Shown here in pieces: positions 28,305-37,303 of a stretch of 64,000 bases of DNA (positions within the stretch are counted from its first letter, which is position 1; every line of letters begins with the position of its first letter). This stretch comes from an uncultured beta proteobacterium (GTDB taxonomy: Bacteria; Pseudomonadota; Gammaproteobacteria; Burkholderiales; Burkholderiaceae). The stretch is from positions 62,001 through 126,000 of the forward strand of contig CAIZRK010000019.1 in assembly GCA_903935355.1 (NCBI GenBank), written 5' to 3'. The notes beneath the pieces are model-generated. The model was not told where the DNA came from and did no database searches. It saw nothing but the letters and a program-made list of their open reading frames with translations. The translations under genes and the position numbers were made by a program.

Positions 28305-28999
28305 ATAAATACTTTAAAAGTAGAGTGATCCTAGCTTGTGCTTGTCTAAGCATATCTAGTCATTTACTAGCTCAAACTGCTGATCAAATAGCTGACTTCA
28401 CTAAAGCAGCTCAGTTTGACGATGTTTCTGAGGTTAAATTGTTGTTAGCTAAAGGCTTTAATCCAAATTCAGTAGATACCAAAGGTAATCCCATGCTTTT
28501 TGTCGCTATTCGTGATAAATCCTACAAAGTCATTGATGTATTGCTAGCTGAAAAATCCATTGAAGTAAATTTACCCAATAAAAGCGATGAAACACCCTTA
28601 ATGATCGCCTCAATTGCTGGTGATTTGGCAATAGACAAGCAATTAGTACAAAAAGGTGCTCAAGTGAATCGCCCAGGATGGACTCCATTACATTACGCCT
28701 GTTCAACTGGAAAGCTTGAAGTTGCTCAGTACTTAGTGGCTAATGGGGCGATGGTCAATTCTTTAAGCCCAAGCTATACAACACCACTAATGATGGCTGT
28801 TAATTCCGGTAACGATTACTTAATTAAGTTTCTTTTAGATAATGGTGCCGACATCAGAATGCGCAATACAGCTGGCTATTCAGCTATTGATGTAGCAGAG
28901 TTATTTAGCAAGGATGACATCAGAGCGGGCTTAATGTCACGCTGGTTAAAGCTATATAAAGAGCCATATCCAGGCGGTCCTAAGAAGATGCCTTCTTGA
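28301..28999 (+). CDS. Exported ankyrin-repeat protein
   Basis: 232 residues with a Sec signal peptide (cleavage after SHLLAQ, near residue 25) and about five ankyrin repeats between residues 30 and 210 (for example GWTPLHYACSTGKLEVAQYL, TPLMMAVNSGNDYLIKFLL). Repeats mediate protein contacts; no catalytic domain is seen. Coupled to tatD by ATGA. The partner is unknown; periplasmic localisation is inferred from the signal. Confidence 0.88.
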   Translation: MNKYFKSRVILACACLSISSHLLAQTADQIADFTKAAQFDDVSEVKLLLAKGFNPNSVDTKGNPMLFVAIRDKSYKVIDVLLAEKSIEVNLPNKSDETPLMIASIAGDLAIDKQLVQKGAQVNRPGWTPLHYACSTGKLEVAQYLVANGAMVNSLSPSYTTPLMMAVNSGNDYLIKFLLDNGADIRMRNTAGYSAIDVAELFSKDDIRAGLMSRWLKLYKEPYPGGPKKMPS

Positions 29000-29062
29000 G
29001 TGATCGATATACTTATTGCGTATAATCATTATTATGTCAAATAAGAAATCAACCCAGTATTA

Positions 29063-29563
29063 ATGCTAGATTATTTCACCTCTCTCCCCAATGTGATTGC
29101 GCTACTGCATGAAATTACAGTGGACTTTGCCTACCCTCAAATTAGATTCTTGAGTTTGATTGCGGTATTGGTGGTTCTGATTCATGGTGTGTTGGTGCTC
29201 TTCATCATGTCGATGTTTCATGCATTTCATAAACGCAACGTCAACCTCTATCGCAAGCAGATGGATGCCTTGGTTTATTTCATGGTGATCCTCTTGATTC
29301 TATTTAGTCACTTACTAGATATTTTTGTGTGGACATACGCAATGGTGAGCGTAAATGTATTTCCTAGCGCCCTTAAAACATTTTATTTTGCTGGGGAAAT
29401 GTATACCAATTTGGACCACAATGACCCAATTTACATCTTAGGCCCCCAATGGAATATGTTACCGATATTGATCTCTTTTTCCGGCTTATTTGCGGTGGCT
29501 ATATCGGGATCGGCTTTGTATGGCCTATTAGTTTCAACCTTTTCTAAGCCAGCGCAAAAATAA
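29063..29563 (+). CDS. Channel-like membrane protein, paralogue 1
   Basis: 166 residues, unrecognised. Hydrophobic helices lie near 28-52, 68-97 and 132-158, with a re-entrant-like segment near 105-117 (FYFAGEMYTNL). The order helix, helix, pore-like loop, helix and the loop-following W-x-x-L-P resemble small bacterial potassium-channel relatives, but the filter site reads TNLDHN instead of a GYG-type motif, so conduction is doubtful. It is a tandem paralogue of the next gene, one base apart. Confidence 0.7.
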   Translation: MLDYFTSLPNVIALLHEITVDFAYPQIRFLSLIAVLVVLIHGVLVLFIMSMFHAFHKRNVNLYRKQMDALVYFMVILLILFSHLLDIFVWTYAMVSVNVFPSALKTFYFAGEMYTNLDHNDPIYILGPQWNMLPILISFSGLFAVAISGSALYGLLVSTFSKPAQK

Positions 29564-29564
29564 A

Positions 29565-30107
29565 ATGGCCATTTTTAGCTACCTACCGAGTTTAAGTGAG
29601 CTTTTTAGTCAGGTTTACGCAGATATTGGCAACCCAAAAATCTTTTGGATTATTGCTTTTGTCAGTTGTTTGCTGGTCATTCATGGCGTCTATGTACTGG
29701 CAGTAGTTATTTTCTTTCATAAACTCGTCAATTGGCTTACTGCAAAAAAACACATTACCAGCGATCTGCTCAATCGCTTTCGATTGGCATCCATTATTTC
29801 TTTTTTTATAGCTATTCTCTTGGTAATAATGGGACATATTTTATTTATTGTCATGTGGACGTATGCCCTCATCCCATTGAAGATATTTGTAAGTAATCCT
29901 GAGGTACTTTATTTTGCTGGTGAAATGTATGTCACTTTAGGATTAGGCTCATACCAAATAGAAAAAGGTTGGCGTATATTACCGATCATCATTGCATTTT
30001 CTGGCATTTTTTCTGCCTCAATGTCTGGCGCAGCCTTATTCAACATGCTGAGCTCTTTGATTGATAAAAGTAAAATTAGCGACTTTCCAACCAAGCGATC
30101 TATTTGA
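29565..30107 (+). CDS. Channel-like membrane protein, paralogue 2
   Basis: 180 residues, clearly homologous to the preceding gene: both share HGVxVL near 40, a GH/SH-x-L-x-x-x-x-x-WTYA helix end near 90-101, and YFAGEMY. Here the loop reads MYVTLGLGSY (121-130), close to the TLGYGD filter of two-transmembrane potassium channels, followed by EKGWRILPIIIAFSG. A channel or channel-like role is inferred from this pattern only. It starts one base after paralogue 1 and ends 8 bp into the convergent DUF3108 gene. Confidence 0.7.
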   Translation: MAIFSYLPSLSELFSQVYADIGNPKIFWIIAFVSCLLVIHGVYVLAVVIFFHKLVNWLTAKKHITSDLLNRFRLASIISFFIAILLVIMGHILFIVMWTYALIPLKIFVSNPEVLYFAGEMYVTLGLGSYQIEKGWRILPIIIAFSGIFSASMSGAALFNMLSSLIDKSKISDFPTKRSI

Positions 30108-31080
30108 CTGCTATCTTCTGTTTAAAAATAAGCTCTAAAACCCGTCCATTGGACTCTTGAGAGCGCAATCTTCCGGGAAGCCAGTCAAGGTCTCGGGCTA
30201 GCCATATATCTACCTGACGTTTATAGGGATCATTTTCACGTTGCATCAGAGCGTAATGACGATTAACGGACTTTCCAAGGCTGGGAATGTCTTCAGAAAT
30301 CACTTCACCATAACTCTTAAACTGCCACGTCTCTAGCGTGTTGTAATCCACTACAGGGATTGATCTAAAGGTCCCCGCTTCATCTATTTTGTCGCTGCCA
30401 TTAAGTAATGAGGCAAATTGAAACATCAGACTAAAACGATCTTGAGTACCTGGAACAATTTCAGGGGTAAATTCTGGCTTCTCCGAGAAATACATCTTCC
30501 CTGCCCCCTTTTCATCTCGATCAAAGCGAGAATATCGCGGGGGCTTTGTACCGCGTTGCGTCCAATAAATGGAAGGAGCAATGCCATAAGCATCAACTGT
30601 CCCGCGTGATTCGAATACAAAAGGTCCCACAAAGGCATAGGGAATATTGATATAGAGGCGATAGTGATTGTCTTCAACCAACCAGTTGAGTTCACCGGTT
30701 TGGTAGAGCTGGCCATCTACATAGGCGTCATAATACAAAATACTGGATTCAGGAAGGCGAAATGCCTGACCTTCTTGGCTCGCACCAACCTGCTCTCCTT
30801 GTCGTGCTCCTGGCATTGGTTCATCGGCAACAACATTTGATTTTTGTGGAATCTTCTTTTGCTTGGGGTTGGCTGCCATTTGAATTTTTTTTGGTGGCTC
30901 AACACGCAATTCTGTTTTGATAATTAAGTCATCTGCTATTGCTGGGGCATTACCAAATGTAAGGAAAGGAATTCCAAAAAATAATATGAAATGCCCAATA
31001 ATTGATAAAACAAAGGCTGCAAGCAAGATCCATAATGGTCTCTTGAGTTTGACCTTGAGTTTAAAAAAATAGTTGTTCAA
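30100..31080 (-). CDS. DUF3108 domain protein
   Basis: 326 residues with an N-terminal membrane anchor (residues 15-36, LWILLAAFVLSIIGHFILFF), a Lys/Pro-rich linker (60-90) and a C-terminal DUF3108 beta-rich domain (YDAYVDGQLYQTGELNWLVED, FSLMFQFASLL, WQFKSYGEVI, DIWLARDLDWLPGRLR). Relatives are envelope proteins of unknown function. It follows yqiA by 8 bp and ends the hyi operon. Confidence 0.83.
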   Translation of the reverse strand: MNNYFFKLKVKLKRPLWILLAAFVLSIIGHFILFFGIPFLTFGNAPAIADDLIIKTELRVEPPKKIQMAANPKQKKIPQKSNVVADEPMPGARQGEQVGASQEGQAFRLPESSILYYDAYVDGQLYQTGELNWLVEDNHYRLYINIPYAFVGPFVFESRGTVDAYGIAPSIYWTQRGTKPPRYSRFDRDEKGAGKMYFSEKPEFTPEIVPGTQDRFSLMFQFASLLNGSDKIDEAGTFRSIPVVDYNTLETWQFKSYGEVISEDIPSLGKSVNRHYALMQRENDPYKRQVDIWLARDLDWLPGRLRSQESNGRVLELIFKQKIAVK

Positions 31081-31088
31081 GAAATTCG

Positions 31089-31676
31089 TTATTTTTTAAT
31101 GAACTGAATTACCGCAGGAAGGTGATTTGCGTATTCAGATAGGCCATGGTCACTGCCGTCAAGTACTAGCTGTTGCGCGCCGCAATAAAATTGAACCATC
31201 TCTTTCCAGTCTAATAATTCATCGCCTTTAGCGCAAATTAAAAAATATCGTTCTGGCCTGGTGATCTTTTCCACTTGTAGTGCAAGCAGCTCATCAATGT
31301 ATTGAGCACGAAAGTCAAAAGGCTCATCACTATCGTAGGCAGTCATCATGCCAACATGGGGCTTAAGTTCTTTAGCGGCTCTTACGGCTGGGTTTAAGAT
31401 AATTCCTTTACATTCGTATTTTTCTGCTAAATAGTTTGCATAAAACCCACCTAGGGAGGATCCAATGACAACTATGTGATCAGTTGGAGATTGATCAATA
31501 CGATTAATTACCATCTCCATGCTTTCTTTAGGTGATGCTAAGAGCTGGGGGCAATACCATTCATACCTATCTTTAGTGTCCGAAAGCACCCTCACCGCAT
31601 CTCTAGTCATTACTGCTTTACTCGAGTTGGGGGATGAACGAAACCCATGGAGATACACCAGTAAAGTTGACGCCAT
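31089..31676 (-). CDS. YqiA/YcfP-type alpha/beta-fold esterase
   Basis: 195-residue small esterase. Oxyanion/N-terminal motif LVYLHGFRSSPNSSKA near 5-20, nucleophile elbow GSSLGGFYA near 72-80 and a C-terminal His in DGSDHGLSEY near 175. The natural ester is unknown. Lies between glxR and the DUF3108 gene in the same direction. Confidence 0.87.
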   Translation of the reverse strand: MASTLLVYLHGFRSSPNSSKAVMTRDAVRVLSDTKDRYEWYCPQLLASPKESMEMVINRIDQSPTDHIVVIGSSLGGFYANYLAEKYECKGIILNPAVRAAKELKPHVGMMTAYDSDEPFDFRAQYIDELLALQVEKITRPERYFLICAKGDELLDWKEMVQFYCGAQQLVLDGSDHGLSEYANHLPAVIQFIKK

Positions 31677-31700
31677 TGATCTTCCTATCTGAGGGCTATA

Positions 31701-32600
31701 TTAAGCCTTCTTCCCGATTTCAAAATTAGCCATATTTTCTAAAGCTTTTATCATTGCTGAATGATCCCAGCCTTGACCACCTTGCGCGGCGCAGGAGTTA
31801 AATAACTCTTGTGCAGTAGCAGTATTGGGCAAAGATACCCCTAAGGCACGCGCACTATTGAGGGCAAGATTTAAATCTTTTTGATGCAACTCAATCCGAA
31901 ATCCAGGATCAAATGTGCGATTAATCATCCGTTCGCCATGCACCTCCAGAATCTTGGAGCTGGCAAATCCACCCATCAGTGCTTGGCGTACTTTTGCAGG
32001 ATCTGCTCCAGCTTTAGAAGCAAATACCAAGGCTTCTGCAACAGCTTCGATATTTAAGGCGACAATAATTTGATTGGCAACCTTCGTAATTTGGCCAGCG
32101 CCATTATTGCCAACTAAAGTAATGTTCTTACCCATTAGCTCAAAAAAGGGCTTTACCTTATTAAATGTAGTTTCATTACCGCCAACCATAATAGTTAGTG
32201 TGGCGTTCTTTGCCCCTAGTTGTCCACCTGAAACAGGTGCATCTAAGTACTCACAACCTAGAGCGTTTATCTGTGTTGCAAATTCTTTGGTGGCGATTGG
32301 GCTAATGGAGCTCATGTCCACCACAATTTTGCCTTTAGATAAACCTGCAGCGATTCCTAATTTACCAAACAAGACTTTTTCAACATCAGGAGTATCTGGC
32401 ACCATCGTCATAATGATGTCTGCCTTTTCAGCGACTTCTTGAGGGCTAGAACAGAGGGTTGCTGAGGAACTAGAAAGTTCTTGTGGCACCTTACTCCTAG
32501 AGTTAATAAAGACTTCGTGGCCAGCAGCGATTAAATGACCAGCCATCGGTGCTCCCATTATTCCTAAACCTACAAATCCTAGTTTTAATTTAGCGTTCAT
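31701..32600 (-). CDS. glxR: 2-hydroxy-3-oxopropionate (tartronate semialdehyde) reductase
   Basis: 299-residue beta-hydroxyacid dehydrogenase. Rossmann motif GFVGLGIMGAPMAGHLIAAG near 8-27, substrate loop DAPVSGGQLGAKNATL near 120-135 and catalytic Lys in NGAGQITKVANQIIVA near 165-180. With hydroxypyruvate isomerase upstream, it fits the route glyoxylate to tartronate semialdehyde to glycerate; glyoxylate carboligase is not in the window. Confidence 0.9.
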   Translation of the reverse strand: MNAKLKLGFVGLGIMGAPMAGHLIAAGHEVFINSRSKVPQELSSSSATLCSSPQEVAEKADIIMTMVPDTPDVEKVLFGKLGIAAGLSKGKIVVDMSSISPIATKEFATQINALGCEYLDAPVSGGQLGAKNATLTIMVGGNETTFNKVKPFFELMGKNITLVGNNGAGQITKVANQIIVALNIEAVAEALVFASKAGADPAKVRQALMGGFASSKILEVHGERMINRTFDPGFRIELHQKDLNLALNSARALGVSLPNTATAQELFNSCAAQGGQGWDHSAMIKALENMANFEIGKKA

Positions 32601-32666
32601 ATTTAATTCCTGTCTCTTTTTTATTTATTTTGTTTGCAAATAGTGTAATGATTCTCGATAGCCTGT

Positions 32667-33443
32667 TTAGTTCAATTGCTTTATCCAGCCAAGGCCTGCT
32701 TCTGTAGTAGTCAAGGGTTTATATTCGCAACCAATCCACCCTTGATATCCAATGCGATCAAGTAACTTAAATAAATACGCATAATTAATCTCGCCAGTAC
32801 CTGGTTCATTGCGACCTGGATTATCTGCCAATTGAATATGGGCAATACGGTGCAAGTGCTTTTGGATAGTAATAGACAATTCCCCCTCCATTCGTTGAGC
32901 ATGATAGATGTCATATTGAAGATAGGCGTTATCTGCCCCAACTTCATCCAGAATATCTATAGCCTGTTTGGTGCTTGTTAGAAAAAAACTGGGAATATCA
33001 AAAGTATTGATCGGCTCAATCAGGAGTTTAAGATTGGCTTTTTTTAGTTCAGTAGCAGCATATTGAAGGTTTCCAATAAAAGTATTTCGCAATAATTGAG
33101 GGTCAAGGCCTTCTGGAGCTATACCAGCCAGACAATTGAGTTGAGAAACGCCTAAAATTTGAGCATATTCAATTGCCCTACTAACGCCATCCTTAAACTC
33201 ATCTACGCGGTCTGGATGGCAGGCTATACCTCTCTCCCCTGCCTCCCAGTCTCCAGCCGGCAGGTTATGCAAAACTAGTGTTAATGCATTGCTATCAAGC
33301 TGTGACTGAATTTCATTGGCATTAAACGCATAAGGAAAAAGGAACTCAACAGCCGTAAAACCGCCTAATTTGGCACGTGAAAAGCGGTCCAAAAAAGGAG
33401 TTTCATTGAACAACATCGTGAGGTTTGCTGCAAATTTAGGCAT
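32667..33443 (-). CDS. hyi: Hydroxypyruvate isomerase
   Basis: 258-residue TIM-barrel isomerase (AP-endonuclease-2-like fold) that interconverts hydroxypyruvate and tartronate semialdehyde. Seen: MPKFAANLTMLFNETPFLDRF start, LLIEPINTFDIPSFFLTS, YLQYDIYHAQRMEG, HIQLADNPGRNEPGTGEINY and GCEYKP, which hold the metal Glu/Asp/His residues. Head of the hyi-glxR-yqiA-DUF3108 operon, with inverted repeats in its upstream region. Confidence 0.92.
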   Translation of the reverse strand: MPKFAANLTMLFNETPFLDRFSRAKLGGFTAVEFLFPYAFNANEIQSQLDSNALTLVLHNLPAGDWEAGERGIACHPDRVDEFKDGVSRAIEYAQILGVSQLNCLAGIAPEGLDPQLLRNTFIGNLQYAATELKKANLKLLIEPINTFDIPSFFLTSTKQAIDILDEVGADNAYLQYDIYHAQRMEGELSITIQKHLHRIAHIQLADNPGRNEPGTGEINYAYLFKLLDRIGYQGWIGCEYKPLTTTEAGLGWIKQLN

Positions 33444-33488
33444 CTTGATCCTTTTTATCTACAGCCAAGGTGAGAATCGATGTTATCA

Positions 33489-33508
33489 AAGAAGTAAAAA
33501 AACTTCTT
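33489..33508. promoter_or_regulatory. Inverted repeat upstream of hyi
   Basis: AAGAAGT and ACTTCTT separated by six A residues, a perfect 7-bp inverted repeat about 45 bp upstream of hyi on its transcription strand. Operator role is inferred from its place between divergent genes. Confidence 0.4.
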
Positions 33509-33512
33509 AAGC

Positions 33513-33534
33513 CTATATATGGAGCTGTATATAG
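33513..33534. promoter_or_regulatory. Second inverted repeat in the hyi / 33594 divergent region
   Basis: CTATATA (33513-33519) and TATATAG (33528-33534) with an 8-base spacer. Together with the repeat just to its left it may bind a regulator of either divergent gene. Confidence 0.4.
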
Positions 33535-33593
33535 ACTTGGGGCAATAAAAATACGCTAATATCACATGAGAAATTCTAAAAATAAGGAAAGTT

Positions 33594-34193
33594 ATGAAAA
33601 TGAAATTTGCCCCACTTACTGTGGTACTCGCAGCCTTGTTAACTAGCCCTAGCTTAGTAATGGCTCAGACCCCTAGCGCATCAAAACCAGTTGTAATCGA
33701 TGCCGCTGTTACAGATAATATATTTCAGCTGTATGAGGGTATTGTTACGAAGATTGATAAAAAAACACGCACAATCTTCTTTAAAAATAATGAAGGTGAA
33801 TCTAAATTTGTAGCTGGTCCAGAAATCAAGAACTTTGACCAGATCAAAAAAGGCGATCGCTTAAATGTCACTTATGAACTCGCTGTAGCAATTGAATTAA
33901 TTAAAACTAAGAGCGATGGCATTCGTAGCAAAGTAGAGACTTCATCAGAATCAGCTTCTAAATTAGGAGAAAAGCCTTCTCGCACTATTACCAATACGAC
34001 AACTATTATTGCTGACATCGTTAACGTCGATCGGGCCAAGAATTTAGTTTCCGTTAAAGGTCCAAGCGGTAAGGTCACTGTTGTTACTGTTAAGAACCCA
34101 GCATTGATGGCAGATGTCAATGTAGGTGAGCAAGTAAAGGTAGTTTATTTTGATGCAATGGCCGCTTCTATTACTACGCCTAAGAAGAAATAA
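33594..34193 (+). CDS. Exported two-repeat protein of unknown function
   Basis: 199 residues with a Sec signal peptide (cleavage near LVMAQ, residue 25). The mature part holds two similar beta-rich units: one near 47-100 (GIVTKIDKKTRTIFFKNNEG ... GDRLNVTYELAVAIEL) and one near 140-192 (ADIVNVDRAKNLVSVKGPSG ... GEQVKVVYFDAMAASI), joined by a Ser-rich linker. The pattern suggests two small OB-like barrels as in CusF/DUF5666-like proteins; no metal motif is evident. An AAGGAAAG ribosome site precedes the ATG, and a palindrome follows the stop. Confidence 0.8.
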   Translation: MKMKFAPLTVVLAALLTSPSLVMAQTPSASKPVVIDAAVTDNIFQLYEGIVTKIDKKTRTIFFKNNEGESKFVAGPEIKNFDQIKKGDRLNVTYELAVAIELIKTKSDGIRSKVETSSESASKLGEKPSRTITNTTTIIADIVNVDRAKNLVSVKGPSGKVTVVTVKNPALMADVNVGEQVKVVYFDAMAASITTPKKK

Positions 34194-34208
34194 TTTTTAG
34201 GCAATATA

Positions 34209-34243
34209 GACGATCAATACAATCTTGTATTGATCGTCATTTT
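34209..34243 (+). terminator. Long perfect hairpin after the two-repeat gene
   Basis: Bases 34209-34222 pair with 34225-34238 over 14 positions (about 13 can pair once a loop forms), followed by ATTTTCG. Probably the terminator of the upstream gene; the T-run is weak. Confidence 0.6.
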
Positions 34244-34561
34244 CGCCGCATGTGAGACAGTGATAGTTGGCCTTGTGTGCCCATCAGCCATTATGCTGTA
34301 ATGCAACATTCCATTTAGGCTGACTAAATCAAACCCAATAATGACAATTTCACCTTGTAAGATATTTTGTTTTACGATAGACAAGTCATATTTCTACAGA
34401 GAAACTAATAACCTACTTATGGGATATGAAGGGTAATTCTCTCGCCCATGCTTGCGACTAGTTTGTTCTAACAGCCCATAGGTAACCAATTAAAAAACTA
34501 TGAAGTCTTGATGCTTAATGCAGATTTCACATACGAATAATTTAAGCCTTAAGAATTCGCG
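34244..34561. other. Intergenic stretch without recognised gene
   Basis: About 320 bases between the hairpin and the 3' end of the - strand hydrolase. No ORF with a credible start, no tRNA and no clear hairpin with T-run was found here. A small RNA cannot be excluded by eye. Confidence 0.5.
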
Positions 34562-35566
34562 CTAATCCCCCATCCCCATTTGGTGTTGAATAAAACTACA
34601 TACTTTCAAGTCAAATGGGGCAGGATGACCTGCTTGCGCTACTTCACAAGTACTAAGTGAAGGCAAATGGGTTTTGGCTTCATCTACGCGTTGTTTAGTG
34701 CATATTTCTGACTTCCCACCATAAATAAGCCCTACCTTTCCCTTATAGCCCTCAAGGGCCTCATGGAAGTTCATACCCCAAATATCAGCGCGATAAGAAA
34801 GATCAAAGTGGCCCGGACGCTGCACATCGGTAATTGCTTTTTCATCTACACTGAGATCTTGAGCAAGATCTCGCACCTCTTTATAACCAATTTCATTTTT
34901 CATAGATTTATAAAGTGCGTACAAAGAAGTCCAATTAACTGTGAGTGCAATATCGTTAAGGATGATTCCAGCTATCTTCTTATCAAAGATTTGCGTTAAA
35001 TACATTGCTAAGACACCCCCCATGCTCGTACCCAGAATCGTAAGCCTACTTTCTGGATTTGCAGGAGACAAAATGATTTGAGAAATCAAGGCGCTAATAT
35101 CGGCCAGATATAAGGACATCTTATATTCACTCTGCTCATGGATGTTGTCTGACTCTCCTCGGCCAGAAAAATCAATACTGATCACTCTGCATTCTTCAAA
35201 TCTAAGAAAATACGAATGTAATACTAGGAATGAAGATTTAGTTTCTAGGAGTCCTGGTAAACAGAGAAGAATTTTATCTGCATTAATATTTCCAGAAATC
35301 GTATAGGCAATCTTGCGAACCTTCCCTTCATCGAGTATTTCAAAATATCGAGTTTCAGGGACTAGTACGACTACTTTTCCCTTAGATTTAACTTTTTGAG
35401 GTATAGATTCCTCAGGCTTTTTTTCCTGAATCTCAATGCAAGAGCTATCTACAGTCATTGCATCAAGCACGTCACAGTTCGATTCAGGTAATGCGGCGGA
35501 CTTATTGAATGACTTCAGCACCTCTACTTTGATATCCATTAATAATTCAAAAACACTTCTTTTCAT
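34562..35566 (-). CDS. Alpha/beta hydrolase
   Basis: 334 residues from the ATG at 35566; a GTG at 35671 could add 35 residues without homology value. The N-terminal 90 residues are low-complexity and charged. The hydrolase domain has SIDFSGRGESDN, nucleophile elbow LGTSMGGVLA, and a C-terminal His in VAQAGHPAPFD. Substrate unknown. It is the last gene of the - strand storage/acyl-phosphate region and may act on a polyester or acyl ester (inference). Confidence 0.8.
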   Translation of the reverse strand: MKRSVFELLMDIKVEVLKSFNKSAALPESNCDVLDAMTVDSSCIEIQEKKPEESIPQKVKSKGKVVVLVPETRYFEILDEGKVRKIAYTISGNINADKILLCLPGLLETKSSFLVLHSYFLRFEECRVISIDFSGRGESDNIHEQSEYKMSLYLADISALISQIILSPANPESRLTILGTSMGGVLAMYLTQIFDKKIAGIILNDIALTVNWTSLYALYKSMKNEIGYKEVRDLAQDLSVDEKAITDVQRPGHFDLSYRADIWGMNFHEALEGYKGKVGLIYGGKSEICTKQRVDEAKTHLPSLSTCEVAQAGHPAPFDLKVCSFIQHQMGMGD

Positions 35567-35713
35567 ATTGACAACATTCCAATTTATGGCTGGTAAATAG
35601 ACAGGAAAAAACTTATTAATGTACTTTATAGGTCTTAAATGACATTTGTATATCAATTGCAACAACCCCACATTTCCAATTACCTACTGCAGGGCTTAAA
35701 TTAGCGTTTAAAA

Positions 35714-37228
35714 CTACCAGGCTGGCTTAGTCTGAAATAGCTCTTTGATACTTTTTTCACATAAGCCTCGAGTTCTAAGGCGCTCAGCTTTAAGCCAACC
35801 AAGAGCGAAGAACAAACGCGGATCAGAGGCTGTCATGGCTTCAATCCGACTAATCGCAACGCATATATCGTTAAAGTGCCCAAGGTGCTCTAAAGAGCTA
35901 GTAAGCAGTTTAAAAAAGGGTTTAAATCTCTCCCTTATGCATAAATCTTTAAAGAACTCGAGTGAATAACGCAAAAATTTGAGTTTCTTTCTTAGGGTAT
36001 GAATTGCATCATCTTCTAGATTGCTTAACTTAGATGCTTGCTTAATGGAAAAATCAAGAGTTTTATTAAGTATCTTAAAAATAGGTTTCTTTACTGAGCT
36101 AGTAAGCCGCTCTGTTTGTATTCTGCCCTCAACTTGAGTAGGCAATTTCACTCCTAAAGACATCATCTCCAACAAAAGCAATTGAAAAGATTGCTCCCGT
36201 ATAAAAGATTGGGGGTGTGGCAGCCCTTTTATTTCTTTTAGCGGGATTGGGGGACCATTATGCTCTATTAAAATTGGATTAAGAATTTCTGAGACATAAT
36301 TTCCATCCCGATATTCACCTAATCGACTAAATATCTCACTAAGAGCAACCGTTCCAGCCTCGCTAAGAACGATGTGATACTGAGTGAAGTACTTTAGGAT
36401 TGTTTTTAACCTTCTAAGGCCCACCCTTAATTGATGCAGATGCTCGTCATAGCGCTCGTAATCAGATGCCAAAACACTTTGATTAGGGAGTATTTGACTC
36501 AAGCAGGCATTTAACATCGAATCAATAAGCGCTACTTCATCGAATGATTTCTTTAGGGTAATGGATTGAGCCCTTTTTGGAGGGCTTACGATGATGCCGC
36601 TAGCTAGCAAATAACCTCGTTCTGACTTACTAACTGTATCTATGTAAGCCTTAAATCGTTTGATCATTATTTGTGCATGGCGCAGCACATCAGTAGACTG
36701 CCCCTCTTTGAGTTCAATTTCAAGCTCTTGGACAAGCTCTTTTTTTTCAGTACCTTGATTATTTGTATAAATCATACCTTGATCTAGGGCGTACTCCAAG
36801 GCGCCAGAGCGAGTATTGATTAGCACCTTACGACGCCAAATATCCGTTCGGTATTGAATTGCCAAAGACTCAATAGATAAATTAGGCAGGATTTTAAATA
36901 AGAGTTGCCCTGCACGATCTTCTTGATGGGAGGCTATAGACCATTGTGGTAGTGAGGCAGTTTGAGAATTCAAAATTACATTGTGCTCAATACGGTCTAA
37001 TGGGTTTAATGTTGATATCTTAAGCGTTTGTACCCACTGGCGGCCTTCTTTACGAATACGAAAAGCAACCCCAGACTTAGTCAATAAAAAATCAGGCGTA
37101 TCGATATAGGCTGCCTGAAGGTGTTGACGCCGTAAACCGCCTTTGGAAATAATGAAATTCTCGATAGCTTTTAATTTACCATTGGGAAATAGTAATTTAA
37201 TTTCAAATTCACGGCTCGTATTTTGCAT
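35714..37228 (-). CDS. CYTH-CHAD domain protein
   Basis: 504 residues. N-terminal CYTH (triphosphate tunnel) domain with the EFEIKLLF signature at 7-14 and acidic/basic strand motifs (AFRIRKEG, ELEIELKEG). C-terminal CHAD helical domain from about residue 230 (LHQLRVGLRRLKTILKYF, IHTLRKKLKFLRYSLEF), with the conserved His and basic residues that bind polyphosphate. CHAD proteins can localise to polyphosphate granules (established). The sixA neighbour and this gene often occur together. Confidence 0.9.
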   Translation of the reverse strand: MQNTSREFEIKLLFPNGKLKAIENFIISKGGLRRQHLQAAYIDTPDFLLTKSGVAFRIRKEGRQWVQTLKISTLNPLDRIEHNVILNSQTASLPQWSIASHQEDRAGQLLFKILPNLSIESLAIQYRTDIWRRKVLINTRSGALEYALDQGMIYTNNQGTEKKELVQELEIELKEGQSTDVLRHAQIMIKRFKAYIDTVSKSERGYLLASGIIVSPPKRAQSITLKKSFDEVALIDSMLNACLSQILPNQSVLASDYERYDEHLHQLRVGLRRLKTILKYFTQYHIVLSEAGTVALSEIFSRLGEYRDGNYVSEILNPILIEHNGPPIPLKEIKGLPHPQSFIREQSFQLLLLEMMSLGVKLPTQVEGRIQTERLTSSVKKPIFKILNKTLDFSIKQASKLSNLEDDAIHTLRKKLKFLRYSLEFFKDLCIRERFKPFFKLLTSSLEHLGHFNDICVAISRIEAMTASDPRLFFALGWLKAERLRTRGLCEKSIKELFQTKPAW

Positions 37229-37303
37229 AAATGATTTTGTGTTGAGCAGGCATATTGGGGACTACTCTTAACGGTTCCCCTATTATAAATTTGACTTAAA
37301 GAG

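Noticed and set aside
29063-30107. Functional potassium channel call for the tandem pair
   Set aside because: The filter motif GYG is not intact in either protein, so only channel-like is claimed.
32074-32442. 122-residue ORF antisense to glxR
   Set aside because: Shadow of glxR; no ribosome site and no recognisable fold.
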